Positions 8,064-18,172 of a stretch of 64,000 nucleotides of DNA are shown one piece after another. The DNA is taken from the IMG/VR virus record IMGVR_UViG_3300048672_001165, positions 29,685 through 93,684 of that record. One strand, 5' to 3'. Source of the DNA: a virus. The notes beneath the pieces were generated by a model. That model saw only the letters and a list, made by a program, of their open reading frames with translations, was not told the origin of the DNA and did not search any database. Both the position numbers and the translations under genes were made by a program. Each line of letters begins with the position of its first letter. Position 1 is the first letter of the stretch.

Positions 8064-11000
8064 ATGACAACCTATAGCCAACGAAGCCGAGACGGCCAGC
8101 CGTACGATTTCCCCCAAGGTTTTTCCCTAGGCGGCGTCAGTCTAGACGCAGATGACAGTACACGGTCTATCGGCCTACAAGTCCCGGGTCAAGATGCGAC
8201 CACGCTTTATACGTGGCTGGTACAAACCAGGCAACGCCTGAGCGCTGCACAACAAACACTTCCCTTTGCAACGCAGCAACAAATAACAGAAGGTGTCAGC
8301 AACGCTTTGTTGATCAGCCCGGCTTCTCTTAAGCAAGCGCTGGCTAGCCTCATTGGTGTAGCGCCTGTAGCGCTCGACAGCTTGGCAGAGTTTGCCGCAG
8401 CCATCGGAAATGATCCTAACTTGTCAACCACGGTTGATTCACAACTGGCTCAAAAGCTCAGTCTTTTAGGATCGACTGCAACCGGTCTGGCTGAAACACC
8501 GACACCAACCACCAACCTCAATAAAGCACAAGCCATCAACATCGAGTATTTGCTTGCTAAAATTGATGAAGCTCTGCTCAGTCTGAAAGCGTTGCCGAGT
8601 GCGCCTACACTGGACGGCTTAAGCCTAGCATTGATTGGTCAGACCTATACGCTTAACATGTCTGCTACCGCAGGTAGTGGCTTGACAATTGCTAGCTTTA
8701 ATGTGCTGATCAACGGTGGTAACTTACAAACGGTAGCTGCCACCAACGGCGCCGGTGTTCTTCAATGGACTGTCGTTGGTACTGAAAACCAAACGCTTAC
8801 TTTCAGTGTCGTGGCAGTTGATAACCGTGGCCGTACGGGCCCGTCTGCGACCCTGCAAGCCACCGCCACTGCAACAGCTATTTATACGCCTACCTTTGTC
8901 AGCCCTGCTCAGGATAACCAAGGTGGTCTATCTCCTCACCTGACCATTGAAACCAGTGCGTTCAGCTCCCCGTTTGTGAGCCAAACCCACGCCGCCACTG
9001 ATTGGGCCATCATCAATGTGTCTACAGGACAAGTGGACTGGCAGGCTTTAGCTGATACGGCTAACCTCACCACCCGAGCAATACCTCGCACGTATCTTAA
9101 GAACGCTACGCAGTATACCATCACGGTGCGTTACATCAGTGCATCAGGTCAGACCTCAAGCTGGGGAACGCTACACTTTGGCACTGCTGCTTCTCAAGCA
9201 GCGCCCTCGTCCGTGGCTGGTTTTGGATATGCCCTACCCGGCGAAAACTACGCTGCCACAGTCACGGCTGTGGCCTCTACTGCACTGGATACCACCATTG
9301 AGAGTTACTACTACTCTGTGGATAATGGTGTTACCAAGTTACCTAATTTGCTTGGTTCAGTCAACAATGTCATTGCGGCAGGATCAGACTTGACAGGTCT
9401 TTCTGGAACCATTGACATCCTCTTTTATGTTTACCGAAACTACTCTGGGTTTTCTCTGCCAGTTGCTAAATCGGTGGTAGTGGGCCAAACAACTGCTGGA
9501 GCTTTCCTGTTTCCTACAGAAGGCTTGACGGGGGTGAGTCAACACCCCACATTCACAGTGAGTTCATACACCAGCAACATCCCAACCGATAGTCACTTGT
9601 CCAGTACCTGGACAGTCACGGATGTAGCTTCTAATGAAGTCATTGATGAAATCCACAATAGTGTTTCTGCAAAAAACGCTTGGAGCCCCGTTGGGTTGAC
9701 GGCAGGTACACAGTACCGCGTATCGTGTATTCAGCACGGTACCATCTTTGTAGGCCTACCTGCCGTCACTGTGACGTGTACGACCACGACGACACCTGAG
9801 GCTTACTTGCCCAGCCAGGTCATTTCCACCACCAGTGAAAATAACGCCCAGATGGGCTTTAGTTTGTCGACCAATCAAGACGGCTCGTTGTTTGTTGCAG
9901 GTATTCCTGCTGCAACCATGTACACGTTCAGTACACCACACACCAACAGTGGCGCTGTTGATTTCATTAATACCGCCCTGGCGACGTCCATTAGAACCAT
10001 GTATGGTCTTAGTACGGACATCAATACGCCGATCATATACACGGGTTTAGCATCCGGCATGAATGTGTTTGGTAACGTCATGGTGTACAACACGCGTTTG
10101 CCTAACATTGTCATTGCCGGACGCAATTCATCAGGTACCATGGTGAGTACCTCTGACGTCTTGAACAGCGCCATCACGACTGGTGCGGATGGGTTGGCAT
10201 TTGTCAAGGGTTTTGCACAAACAGATATGGGTATTGACTTTGCTGTGAGTTCTGCAGCAGGTATCCAGTGGTTCCAAAACTCCTCTCTGGCAGCGACCAC
10301 CAGACCGTTCTTGTTGTCCAGCACAATTCCTCAAGACCCGCTGGGGTTGGGGATGTCGCTACAGAGTTATGGAGATAGTCTTTCCATCAGCGGAGATGGT
10401 AATCGCCTTGCTGTGAGTCTTCGTTGGGGTATCAATACCAACGTGGCCAGCCTGGTTGGGTTTGCCGTTTACGACTACAACTCAACCAACAATACGTGGT
10501 CTTCTCCTGTGATTAAAACAGGTATTGTCATGGGGGCGTGGAACTTACCCACTGAGTTCAGTGCCAGCAACTGGATGCAAATGAGCCGTGATGGTAAAGT
10601 CATTGCACTGGGTAACCCATGTAAGTTGTCTAACAATACAGGTAAAGGCGCTATCCAGTTTTGGGTCAGTGACCGAGGCTCTGACCTTTCAGGTGAGACC
10701 TGGACACTCCAGCAAACCCTGGAAGACGCTAGAGGCGATGCCATTGATGGCGGCATGTTTGGTTATAGCTTGGCCTTGTCATCTAACGGCAGTGTGCTGG
10801 TTGCAGCTTGTGCGGGTTATTTGAACGACAACGGCTGCGGTCGCGTAGACTTGCTGCTGCGCACAACCCCGACCTCACAAAGCTGGCGTCAAAAGAATTA
10901 CTCCATGGTGCCGACGGCAATCAATCCTGCTGAATTGACCAATGCTCACGTGGGCTCTGCCTTGACGATAAGTGCAGATGGTCGGGTAGCCATGGCGTCT

Positions 11001-11150
11001 CATTTGAAATACAACGCAGGGTGCGGTGCTGCGCTGGTGTGGAATTTACCTTCCAGCATGATCACCCCTTACAGAGATGCTGGATTAGACAGCATCCCCA
11101 GTAACACCACTGAAGTGAACAATTTTGTGACTCGCGTGTCACAGATCTAA
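8064..11150 (+). CDS. Tail fibre/adhesin paralogue 1 (1028 residues)
   Basis: This is the first of three tandem paralogues. Residues 1-130 hold a shared N-terminal region with GLQVPG, LYTWLV, PFAT and LDSLAEFAAAIGNDPN motifs; the last is a pattern common in phage tail fibres and likely attaches the protein to the virion. Residues about 180-600 contain several immunoglobulin/fibronectin-III-like repeats. The C-terminal third has recurring blade-like motifs (SISGDGNRLAVS, MSRDGKVIALG, LSSNGSVLVAA, ISADGRVAMAS), as in beta-propellers. Such a modular adhesin would bind the host surface. A strong terminator follows the gene. Confidence 0.72.
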   Translation: MTTYSQRSRDGQPYDFPQGFSLGGVSLDADDSTRSIGLQVPGQDATTLYTWLVQTRQRLSAAQQTLPFATQQQITEGVSNALLISPASLKQALASLIGVAPVALDSLAEFAAAIGNDPNLSTTVDSQLAQKLSLLGSTATGLAETPTPTTNLNKAQAINIEYLLAKIDEALLSLKALPSAPTLDGLSLALIGQTYTLNMSATAGSGLTIASFNVLINGGNLQTVAATNGAGVLQWTVVGTENQTLTFSVVAVDNRGRTGPSATLQATATATAIYTPTFVSPAQDNQGGLSPHLTIETSAFSSPFVSQTHAATDWAIINVSTGQVDWQALADTANLTTRAIPRTYLKNATQYTITVRYISASGQTSSWGTLHFGTAASQAAPSSVAGFGYALPGENYAATVTAVASTALDTTIESYYYSVDNGVTKLPNLLGSVNNVIAAGSDLTGLSGTIDILFYVYRNYSGFSLPVAKSVVVGQTTAGAFLFPTEGLTGVSQHPTFTVSSYTSNIPTDSHLSSTWTVTDVASNEVIDEIHNSVSAKNAWSPVGLTAGTQYRVSCIQHGTIFVGLPAVTVTCTTTTTPEAYLPSQVISTTSENNAQMGFSLSTNQDGSLFVAGIPAATMYTFSTPHTNSGAVDFINTALATSIRTMYGLSTDINTPIIYTGLASGMNVFGNVMVYNTRLPNIVIAGRNSSGTMVSTSDVLNSAITTGADGLAFVKGFAQTDMGIDFAVSSAAGIQWFQNSSLAATTRPFLLSSTIPQDPLGLGMSLQSYGDSLSISGDGNRLAVSLRWGINTNVASLVGFAVYDYNSTNNTWSSPVIKTGIVMGAWNLPTEFSASNWMQMSRDGKVIALGNPCKLSNNTGKGAIQFWVSDRGSDLSGETWTLQQTLEDARGDAIDGGMFGYSLALSSNGSVLVAACAGYLNDNGCGRVDLLLRTTPTSQSWRQKNYSMVPTAINPAELTNAHVGSALTISADGRVAMASHLKYNAGCGAALVWNLPSSMITPYRDAGLDSIPSNTTEVNNFVTRVSQI

Positions 11151-11175
11151 CTCTGCGGCATAAAACCACACTCGC

Positions 11176-11207
11176 GGCGAGAGGGCTAAAAAACCCTCTC
11201 GCCTTTT
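11176..11207 (+). terminator. Intrinsic terminator after fibre paralogue 1
   Basis: A perfect 10-bp GC-rich stem GGCGAGAGGG / CCCTCTCGCC with an A-rich loop is followed directly by TTTT. It lies 26 bases after the stop codon, downstream of a GCGGCATAAA element. Confidence 0.85.
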
Positions 11208-11242
11208 ATATCGCTTTTTTCTTTTTACATCACTTCAACATC

Positions 11243-14200
11243 ATGACTCATAGCGTACGCCTGCCTGGCGGTGAGACTTACAATTTTGAACAAGGTATTG
11301 CTATCAGAGGTGCTGTACTGTCGTCACCTGATGGAGCCAAAGTGCTCGGGTTGCAGTTGCCTGGGGACACTAGCCTCAGGCGCCTTTATGACTGGGTGAT
11401 TGAAGCCGAGACTCGCATCAGTGCATCTCAAGCGTCTGTACCGTTTGCGACCGGCCCTGAAGCTATTGCGGGGCTCAGTGCCACTAAGCCTGTGGGGCCT
11501 ATGGGTCTTAAGGCCATCTTTGATGCTATTCGCGCCAGCACACCCACCGCACTGGATACCTTTGCTGAGTTTGCAAACGCCATTGGAAATGATCCTCAGT
11601 TTGCAACGCATATCTTTGCACTGATCGCTGCTAAAGCACCCAGTGCTTCTCCGACGTTTACTGGACTGGTGACGCTACCAAACGTCACCAGTCAATCTAG
11701 CCCTCAGCAAGCGGTCAATATTGGCGACATGGAAGCGGCTATTGAAAATATGCTCTTAGGCTTGATGCCCCCGCCAAATGCGCCAGTGCTTGACGGTGTA
11801 TCATTTGCAGTGGTAGGCACGGACTATGTACTTTCAATGAGTGCTGTGCCCAGTGATCCGAGACTCTCTATTGCTGAGTTCCAAATCTCGTTTGGTACCA
11901 ATGCGCCTGTCGTCGTCACAGCAACAGGTAATTCAGCTGTTTACAGCTGGCCTGCTGCGGGTACCACTGGCGTGTCACTTGACATCACCGTTTTGGCTAA
12001 AGACAATAAGAATAAGTTCTCAACCTCCACCGTGAAAACCATCACGATGCTGGCTGAACTGATTCAACATCCAACGATCATTTACCCGGCTGCCAACGCT
12101 TCTAACGTTGAATTTGACCCGGTCATTGAGCTGAGCCCTTTTACGGTTAACGTCGGCTCAGATACTCACGTGGCGACCAGTTGGGTTATTCGTGAGATCA
12201 GCTCTCAAGCGGTGGTGTGGCAATCGACCACAGACGCAACCAACCTCACCACCATCCACGTACCTCTAGGCTACCTGGCAGGTAGCCGTCAATATACCGT
12301 TGAGGCGACGTATCACGGCCTCACGCTAGGTGTGAGCGGTGTAAGCCGTCAGAACTTTACAACGGCTGCTCAAAAGGTAGCTCCTGCTGCGTCGGTGAAC
12401 GGCAGCAGCAATGCTGTTTTTGATAATGCTGATTTGACGCTGGTTGTTAACAGCACCATGACGACGTCGCCTGATACCGCCGTTGTCAAATACAGCTACT
12501 CGATTGGCTCACCTAACAACCCAGTGGATAAACTGAGCGTTCTTTCACAAGAGACGCTGGTGATCCCCTATAATCAGGTGGTGTTCAATAACCAAAATCA
12601 AGCGACACTCTACGTGTGGGTCACTTACAACCATACCGGTGTGAGCGCTCAAGCTCAAATCACACTGACCAAATACGTGGCTCAGCAAGCAAGCTTCACG
12701 TACCCGTCCTATGTGAATAACGTGGCTTTGTTTGACATTCCTGTCAAGCCTGTTTTTCAAACCACAGCTTATGTGAGTAATGTGCCTGGTGATACGCATC
12801 AGTCTACTGTGTGGACGCTGACCAATCTTGACTCCAACTTTGTTGAACTGACCGAGACGACTGCCTCGGGCAATTTAACCAGCTGGACGCCTTCTAAACA
12901 GATGGCTGTAGGATCACATTACGCCGTCACAGCCAAACAAGTGGGTGCTTATAACACAGCAGGGACTCTGTCTAAAGTCAGTCAGTTTTATACTGAGATG
13001 AACAGCAGCGTCAAAGTGCAGCAATCTTCAAAAACACTCTCGCCTACCGCCTTGGCATCTGCCACCAGTATTGGTCTTGGCAGTGTGGCCATCAGCCACA
13101 CGGGTGACAAAATCATGTTTGGTGACTTGGCGGCAGCGTACGCTCGCGGCGCCGTTTATACACTAGGTCGATCTGTGCTGGGTTACAGCGAACAGTCTGC
13201 TAATCTGGTTGAAATCACGTCGCCTATTTTCATGGCGCCTGACAATACCTATTACCAGGGCTTTGGTTTTAGAAATGCACTCTCTCCTGACGGCAGCTTT
13301 GCTGTAGCGGGTGGGTTTAATTCGGTTGGGGATGCTAACCGGTACTCTAACGTCACGGTGTGGGATACTGCTTTGGGTAACGTGTACGGCTACGGAGCAC
13401 CTTCTGTTTTACCAGGAGATGCTAATAACGTCAACATCTCCCACACCTGGGGGTTGGCTGCGTCTAATGCCAAGAAGCGTGTAGTGTATCACAGCGCTTA
13501 CCGAACGCAAATCAATGGCATCAATGGTACTTGGAGGCATGTGGTCGATACCATCGCACCTAACTTTACAGACCAGGTGCAGCCTTTGTTCTTATCGAGC
13601 GACAATACCAGCTATAACGCAGCTCAGCAGTATGACCCGCGTTATCCGTTGATGGATGGCAAGTATGTCAATCTATCCATTTCTGCAGATGGCAACACCC
13701 TGGCGGTGTGCTCACCTTATCAAGCTGGTGCTAATGGAGACTTCGTCAACGTCGTCACCGTCTACCAAGTTGTCAATAAAGTCTGGGTTGTTGTAGACCG
13801 TTTCTCAGATGACATAGACCGCAGCTACACGGCACTGCAGGCTCAGAATGATCTGGCGTACATGAACACCATGAGCATGAGCGGTGATGGCAACACCATT
13901 GTGTTGGCTGGCCGTACCCAAACCATCAACGGCTCAACCAGCGGGGAAGTCAACGTCTTCACTAAAACCGCAGGCGTGTGGTCTCTCTCTAATACGCTGA
14001 ATCCAAACGTGTCCATTCTGGACCGAGTGGGTCTGGCTGGTTTGGGTGATATTGTGTTTGGTCAAGCTGTCAGCATCAACCACGATGGTACGGTGATGGC
14101 GGTACTCTACCAAGACCAAGCTCAACAAAAACCTGGTTTTTACGACATCTGGCGCCAAGAAAATGGGACTTGGGTTGAGATGGGTTACCGTATTGAGCCG

Positions 14201-14359
14201 GCCAGCGGCGTCTCTTTAGTGCTTAATGCACCGGGCTATCGGTTTGGTTCTTACGACTTCAAGCTCAGTGGAGACGGCTCTACGCTGGCGGTGTCAGAAC
14301 CGTACTCTACCATAGGACAAGGCGGCGCTATTTTGATCTACAAGGTCGGCAACTACTAA
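11243..14359 (+). CDS. Tail fibre/adhesin paralogue 2 (1038 residues)
   Basis: This is the second paralogue. Its N-terminus aligns with its neighbours through GLQLPG, LYDWVI, PFAT and LDTFAEFANAIGNDPQ. Middle domains are again Ig/FN3-like, with sentences such as DTHVATSWVIREISS that match DTHQSTVWTLTNLDS further on, so the repeats are also internal. The C-terminal region carries propeller-type motifs (AISHTGDKIMFG, LSPDGSFAVAGG, ISADGNTLAVCS, MSGDGNTIVLAG, INHDGTVMAVLY, LSGDGSTLAVSE), about six blades. No chaperone or lyase motif was seen. Separate terminators flank each paralogue, so each may be its own transcription unit. Confidence 0.72.
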   Translation: MTHSVRLPGGETYNFEQGIAIRGAVLSSPDGAKVLGLQLPGDTSLRRLYDWVIEAETRISASQASVPFATGPEAIAGLSATKPVGPMGLKAIFDAIRASTPTALDTFAEFANAIGNDPQFATHIFALIAAKAPSASPTFTGLVTLPNVTSQSSPQQAVNIGDMEAAIENMLLGLMPPPNAPVLDGVSFAVVGTDYVLSMSAVPSDPRLSIAEFQISFGTNAPVVVTATGNSAVYSWPAAGTTGVSLDITVLAKDNKNKFSTSTVKTITMLAELIQHPTIIYPAANASNVEFDPVIELSPFTVNVGSDTHVATSWVIREISSQAVVWQSTTDATNLTTIHVPLGYLAGSRQYTVEATYHGLTLGVSGVSRQNFTTAAQKVAPAASVNGSSNAVFDNADLTLVVNSTMTTSPDTAVVKYSYSIGSPNNPVDKLSVLSQETLVIPYNQVVFNNQNQATLYVWVTYNHTGVSAQAQITLTKYVAQQASFTYPSYVNNVALFDIPVKPVFQTTAYVSNVPGDTHQSTVWTLTNLDSNFVELTETTASGNLTSWTPSKQMAVGSHYAVTAKQVGAYNTAGTLSKVSQFYTEMNSSVKVQQSSKTLSPTALASATSIGLGSVAISHTGDKIMFGDLAAAYARGAVYTLGRSVLGYSEQSANLVEITSPIFMAPDNTYYQGFGFRNALSPDGSFAVAGGFNSVGDANRYSNVTVWDTALGNVYGYGAPSVLPGDANNVNISHTWGLAASNAKKRVVYHSAYRTQINGINGTWRHVVDTIAPNFTDQVQPLFLSSDNTSYNAAQQYDPRYPLMDGKYVNLSISADGNTLAVCSPYQAGANGDFVNVVTVYQVVNKVWVVVDRFSDDIDRSYTALQAQNDLAYMNTMSMSGDGNTIVLAGRTQTINGSTSGEVNVFTKTAGVWSLSNTLNPNVSILDRVGLAGLGDIVFGQAVSINHDGTVMAVLYQDQAQQKPGFYDIWRQENGTWVEMGYRIEPASGVSLVLNAPGYRFGSYDFKLSGDGSTLAVSEPYSTIGQGGAILIYKVGNY

Positions 14360-14371
14360 GTCGGCATAAGT

Positions 14372-14403
14372 GGCGTAGAGGTTTTTCTCCTCTACGCCTT
14401 TTT
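14372..14403 (+). terminator. Intrinsic terminator after fibre paralogue 2
   Basis: A 10-bp stem GGCGTAGAGG / CCTCTACGCC with loop TTTTTCT is followed by five T. A CGGCATAA element precedes it. Confidence 0.85.
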
Positions 14404-14435
14404 AGTTTCTTCTATATAAACACTCAAGGATACTC

Positions 14436-17400
14436 ATGAAAGGTTACCGAGCACCTGGCGGCCAAGCCATCAATTTTGTTGATGGTTTACATGTCAAGTC
14501 TGTGGACATGCAAGGCGGCCAAGCGACGCAAGTCTTCAATGTCTCTATTGGTGGAGATGCCGTCAAGACACTCTACAATTGGATTGTCGACGCCAAAACC
14601 AAACTGGATAACATTGCAGACCCTTTGGTCTTTGCAACCAACCAATCAGCTGTAGCAGGTACAGCAACCAATGAAATCATCACACCCGCAGCCGCTAAAG
14701 CCGTGTTGGCCCAGTACGTCGGTCAAGCCACTGCTCAGCTTGATACACTTAGAGAGTTTGCTCTAGCCATCGGAAACAATCCCAACTATGCAGCAGACCT
14801 CACGGCTCGTCTGAACAACTATGCTTCTACCGTTGACGCCGCTTTTTCAGGGCCGCTTTTGGTACCCACTGCCGTCAATCTGAATCATCAAAAGCAGTTT
14901 GTGACGCTAGAACTCTTACAAGCGCTTTTGCAAACGACGGTGTTAGGTAATCAAGCTCCGCCGTCATCGCCTTCAATTGTCAACAGCAGCCCAGCTTATA
15001 GTGGCCTCAATCTGGCATTGACGCTGTCGAGTGTGCCTAATGTTTCTGGTACATTGACCATTTCGTCTTTCAGTGTCCAAGTCGACGGCGGCGCAGCTCA
15101 AACTGTCATTGCCAACAATAACACGGCTATCTTCAATGTGACGGTAGCTAAGCTGGCTGGTCAAACGTTGACTGTAGCCGTCACCGCTACAGACTCTGCA
15201 GGCAAGGTCTCTCAGGTCAGTACGCGCACCTTCACCGTCGAGTCGCTGACGGTCGTGCCGCCCGTTGTCATCTACCCATCGGTGGGGTTGAGCAACGTGA
15301 CGCTGCAGCCCATGCTGCAAGTTCAAAATCACCCTCTGGCCAGTAACGGTGCAGACCTTCAAGTCAGTGGACAACACGCTTCTACCACGTGGGTCATTAA
15401 AGACGCCAGCAATGCCGTTGTTTGGTCAAAGGTGGGTACAAGCGGCACTCCTGATGAACGCTACAGTGTTCAAGCGCCTGCACTCCTACCTCAAACCCTT
15501 TATACACTGGATGTATTCTTCACGGTGACAGGTATTGGGGTATCACCTACCAGCAGTGTGGTTTTTACCACGACGCTGCCTCAAACAGTGCCTGTGGTGA
15601 CCAGCCCTGTCAACATTGCATCAGGTACAGAGTTGGTGTTTTCAGTGACCTCTGACGCGCCATATCCTGACACCAGTGTTACCAGTTTCATGTACCGTAT
15701 TGACAGTAACGGTGCAGGTGCCAATTGGCTGGAACAAACAACGTCAACGGGCAGCGCAGTCATCGCCATGCCGAGTTATTCGTTTTCATCTGCGCCCGGG
15801 GCAACGCTGACCATCAGCATCTACGCCAAAGGTAACAACGGTGCAGAATCGAATCATGTCACGTTTAATGTGGCGCAAGTGATTGAAAATCCATTGACCT
15901 GGGCGATCAATACCACTGATCTGATTTTGTCTTTTGATCACCCCACCGTATCGGTCAATCCTTGGACAAACGTGGTGGACGGTAACCACATTCAAGGGTA
16001 TGACTGGGTGGTCATTGACATGGCCAACAGTAACCAATTGGCTTTGCCTGGTAGTTTCATTCCAGACACCATTGGTAATGTTGGAAATGTGTTTACCATT
16101 CCAGCCATGCTCAAAATCAACCATCAATATCAGATGTACACCAGAGCTATTGCGCCTAAGAAAATCATTGAGTCGCCCACCATCACGTTCACGACCAGTG
16201 ACGCGGCTCAGATTGTAGAAACTCAAAACATCACGCAAGTGGCAGCCAGCACAACCATTGATTATGCTACCACCATCGATGTTGATCAGACTGGGACGTC
16301 GCTGCTTATTTCTTCACCCAGCGATGTCAGTGGTGGACAAACCACGGGTAAGGTCTTTGCTATTGACGTGGCAACTGGATCTCCAGGTGCAACGGGTACA
16401 GGACCTTCAAGTCAAAGTGGTAACAATTTAAAGTTTGGCCAGCGTATTTCATACAGCGGTGATGCTCATACCTTTGCAGCGTGTTTTGATACGCTGCCTA
16501 ACGTAGAAATCTACCGAGGTAGTATTCAATCAGGCTACAGCCTGTATGCCACCATTGCTATTCATGCAGACCGACTCTACCTCAATGAGGATGGCAACTA
16601 TTTAGCTGTTCGACAATTTGTAGATACTGAGTACAGCGTCGTGGTCTATAACCTCTCAGGTGTGACGCCTGTGGTGGAGTATACCGTGACAGCGGACATG
16701 ATCCATTCGCCACCTGGTACGGTGTACAGCTCGGCAGGGGAATCTTGGCGAACAGGCAACGTCATTCGCTTGAGTGCGGATGGGAAATACTTGGTGATGG
16801 GTTGCTGTACAAACTACACGTATGGTTCTGCCAATCGTGAGTTGTCAGCGTTTGTTTTCAAAAATACCAGTGTGGGTTGGGCCAAAGTAGGCGCTGTCTT
16901 TTCTGATGACAAAACCTCTTACGGCTCACTGGGTATGGACACCCAAGATAACTGGCTGGACATTGATGCTAACTGCTCTCGGATTGCCATTGGCATGCCT
17001 GAGCAACCTAGTCAATGTGTAAAAATTTGGGACGTCAACGACTATACCACAGACACCCCTACTTTTTCTGCTCCCGTGGTGATCACGGATGCTTCAACTT
17101 TGGTGATGAGTCAAAGTCGGTTTGGTTTTTCTGTTTGTTTGTCGTCAGATGGACAGCGCTTGGCTGCTACCAGCTTGAACGCCGCCAGCGTCTACATCAA
17201 CAGCACCATCACCAGTTATGTGATCGGTAAATTCTCTGTCTTTGATCTCAAGCCCGCGGGGTGGACACAACAGCCTTATAACTACATCCCTAGTTTGTTC
17301 TCTGCGCAAAACACCAGTCAAACCGCAGAGATGTCACTGGGGCTGGGTACGCGCATGCGTATGAGCGGCAACGGACTCTATGTCTTTTTGAGTAATCAAG

Positions 17401-17477
17401 GTACGGGGTATTTAAATGGGTCTTACTCCACCCCTATCAACAACACCAACGTGTACCGATTCACAATCATGCCGTGA
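14436..17477 (+). CDS. Tail fibre/adhesin paralogue 3 (1013 residues)
   Basis: This is the third paralogue and the most diverged. The N-terminal region keeps LYNWIV, VFATNQ and LDTLREFALAIGNNPN. The middle holds Ig/FN3-like repeats. The C-terminal part has weaker propeller motifs (YSGDAHTFAAC, LNEDGNYLAVR, LSADGKYLVMG, LSSDGQRLAATS, MSGNGLYVFLS). An AAGGA site lies eight bases before the ATG. The three genes probably arose by tandem duplication with the tips diverging, as expected for receptor-binding proteins that must track host variation. There is no terminator between this gene and the small gene downstream. Confidence 0.72.
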   Translation: MKGYRAPGGQAINFVDGLHVKSVDMQGGQATQVFNVSIGGDAVKTLYNWIVDAKTKLDNIADPLVFATNQSAVAGTATNEIITPAAAKAVLAQYVGQATAQLDTLREFALAIGNNPNYAADLTARLNNYASTVDAAFSGPLLVPTAVNLNHQKQFVTLELLQALLQTTVLGNQAPPSSPSIVNSSPAYSGLNLALTLSSVPNVSGTLTISSFSVQVDGGAAQTVIANNNTAIFNVTVAKLAGQTLTVAVTATDSAGKVSQVSTRTFTVESLTVVPPVVIYPSVGLSNVTLQPMLQVQNHPLASNGADLQVSGQHASTTWVIKDASNAVVWSKVGTSGTPDERYSVQAPALLPQTLYTLDVFFTVTGIGVSPTSSVVFTTTLPQTVPVVTSPVNIASGTELVFSVTSDAPYPDTSVTSFMYRIDSNGAGANWLEQTTSTGSAVIAMPSYSFSSAPGATLTISIYAKGNNGAESNHVTFNVAQVIENPLTWAINTTDLILSFDHPTVSVNPWTNVVDGNHIQGYDWVVIDMANSNQLALPGSFIPDTIGNVGNVFTIPAMLKINHQYQMYTRAIAPKKIIESPTITFTTSDAAQIVETQNITQVAASTTIDYATTIDVDQTGTSLLISSPSDVSGGQTTGKVFAIDVATGSPGATGTGPSSQSGNNLKFGQRISYSGDAHTFAACFDTLPNVEIYRGSIQSGYSLYATIAIHADRLYLNEDGNYLAVRQFVDTEYSVVVYNLSGVTPVVEYTVTADMIHSPPGTVYSSAGESWRTGNVIRLSADGKYLVMGCCTNYTYGSANRELSAFVFKNTSVGWAKVGAVFSDDKTSYGSLGMDTQDNWLDIDANCSRIAIGMPEQPSQCVKIWDVNDYTTDTPTFSAPVVITDASTLVMSQSRFGFSVCLSSDGQRLAATSLNAASVYINSTITSYVIGKFSVFDLKPAGWTQQPYNYIPSLFSAQNTSQTAEMSLGLGTRMRMSGNGLYVFLSNQGTGYLNGSYSTPINNTNVYRFTIMP

Positions 17478-17533
17478 CATGACTCGTCAGTCACTTCTTT
17501 TGTTTTTTAGTCTTTAAAAGGAGAACCTTCAGC

Positions 17534-18079
17534 ATGGTTCAAACTGTTTACGCCAAAGTTGATGAACACGGCCGCATTGACCAAATCTACAATGAGAAGT
17601 TTCTCATTGCCAACTCCAAGCCTTTGTCTGACTACGTCAAAGGCTTTGCACAAGAAGCACCCCCAGTCACGCATGCTCAGTACCTGCAGCAGCAAGCGCT
17701 GATTGATACGCAAGGCGTGCTGCAAGTCTCCTGGGTCGTCAAGAACTATACACTGGACGAACTCATCAACCGCATGTCGTTTCCTTTCAATGCGCAAGAC
17801 CTCACGCAAGCTATCGTAGACGCTTGTGAAGCGTTTGTTGATGAGCAGCTTGATCTCTTTGCTCAAAAGAAAGGCTACAAGAACATGGACCGTTTGGTCT
17901 CGTTTGTGACGTCGACGGTCGCCAGTTATAGTTACGACGCCAGCTTTGCAACTCAGCTGCGTGACCAAGTCTGGATTGAGTTCTATAAACTCATGGATCA
18001 ATTCAAAGCTCGTGAGCTGCAGCTGTCTAATTCAGCTCAACTTCTGCAGCGGCTACCCTCTTTGGTGTGGCCGGATTAA
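17534..18079 (+). CDS. Hypothetical protein downstream of the fibre genes
   Basis: The 181-residue product has a strong AAAAGGAG ribosome site. It begins MVQTVYAKVDEHGRIDQIYNEKF, a beta-hairpin-like start that is common, from memory, in small tail-fibre-associated proteins. The remainder is helical with many Gln and Leu. It could be a fibre assembly chaperone or a tail component; placement right behind the fibres supports that, but there is no diagnostic motif. A bidirectional terminator follows, where it meets the minus-strand block. Confidence 0.5.
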   Translation: MVQTVYAKVDEHGRIDQIYNEKFLIANSKPLSDYVKGFAQEAPPVTHAQYLQQQALIDTQGVLQVSWVVKNYTLDELINRMSFPFNAQDLTQAIVDACEAFVDEQLDLFAQKKGYKNMDRLVSFVTSTVASYSYDASFATQLRDQVWIEFYKLMDQFKARELQLSNSAQLLQRLPSLVWPD

Positions 18080-18104
18080 CCGACGTAACCTGATGCCTTA
18101 GACA

Positions 18105-18170
18105 CGGCATACTCGCCCCTGGCAGCTTTCCCTCTTTGAGTGGAGGGTGCTGCCAGGGGCTATATGCCGC
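18105..18170. terminator. Bidirectional terminator between convergent genes
   Basis: An inner 12-bp stem GCCCCTGGCAGC (18115-18126) / GCTGCCAGGGGC (18149-18160) is enclosed by outer arms CGGCAT (18105-18110) and ATGCCG (18164-18169). The plus strand continues into TTTT at 18171. It lies between the plus-strand 181-residue gene and the convergent minus-strand gene. Confidence 0.8.
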
Positions 18171-18172
18171 TT

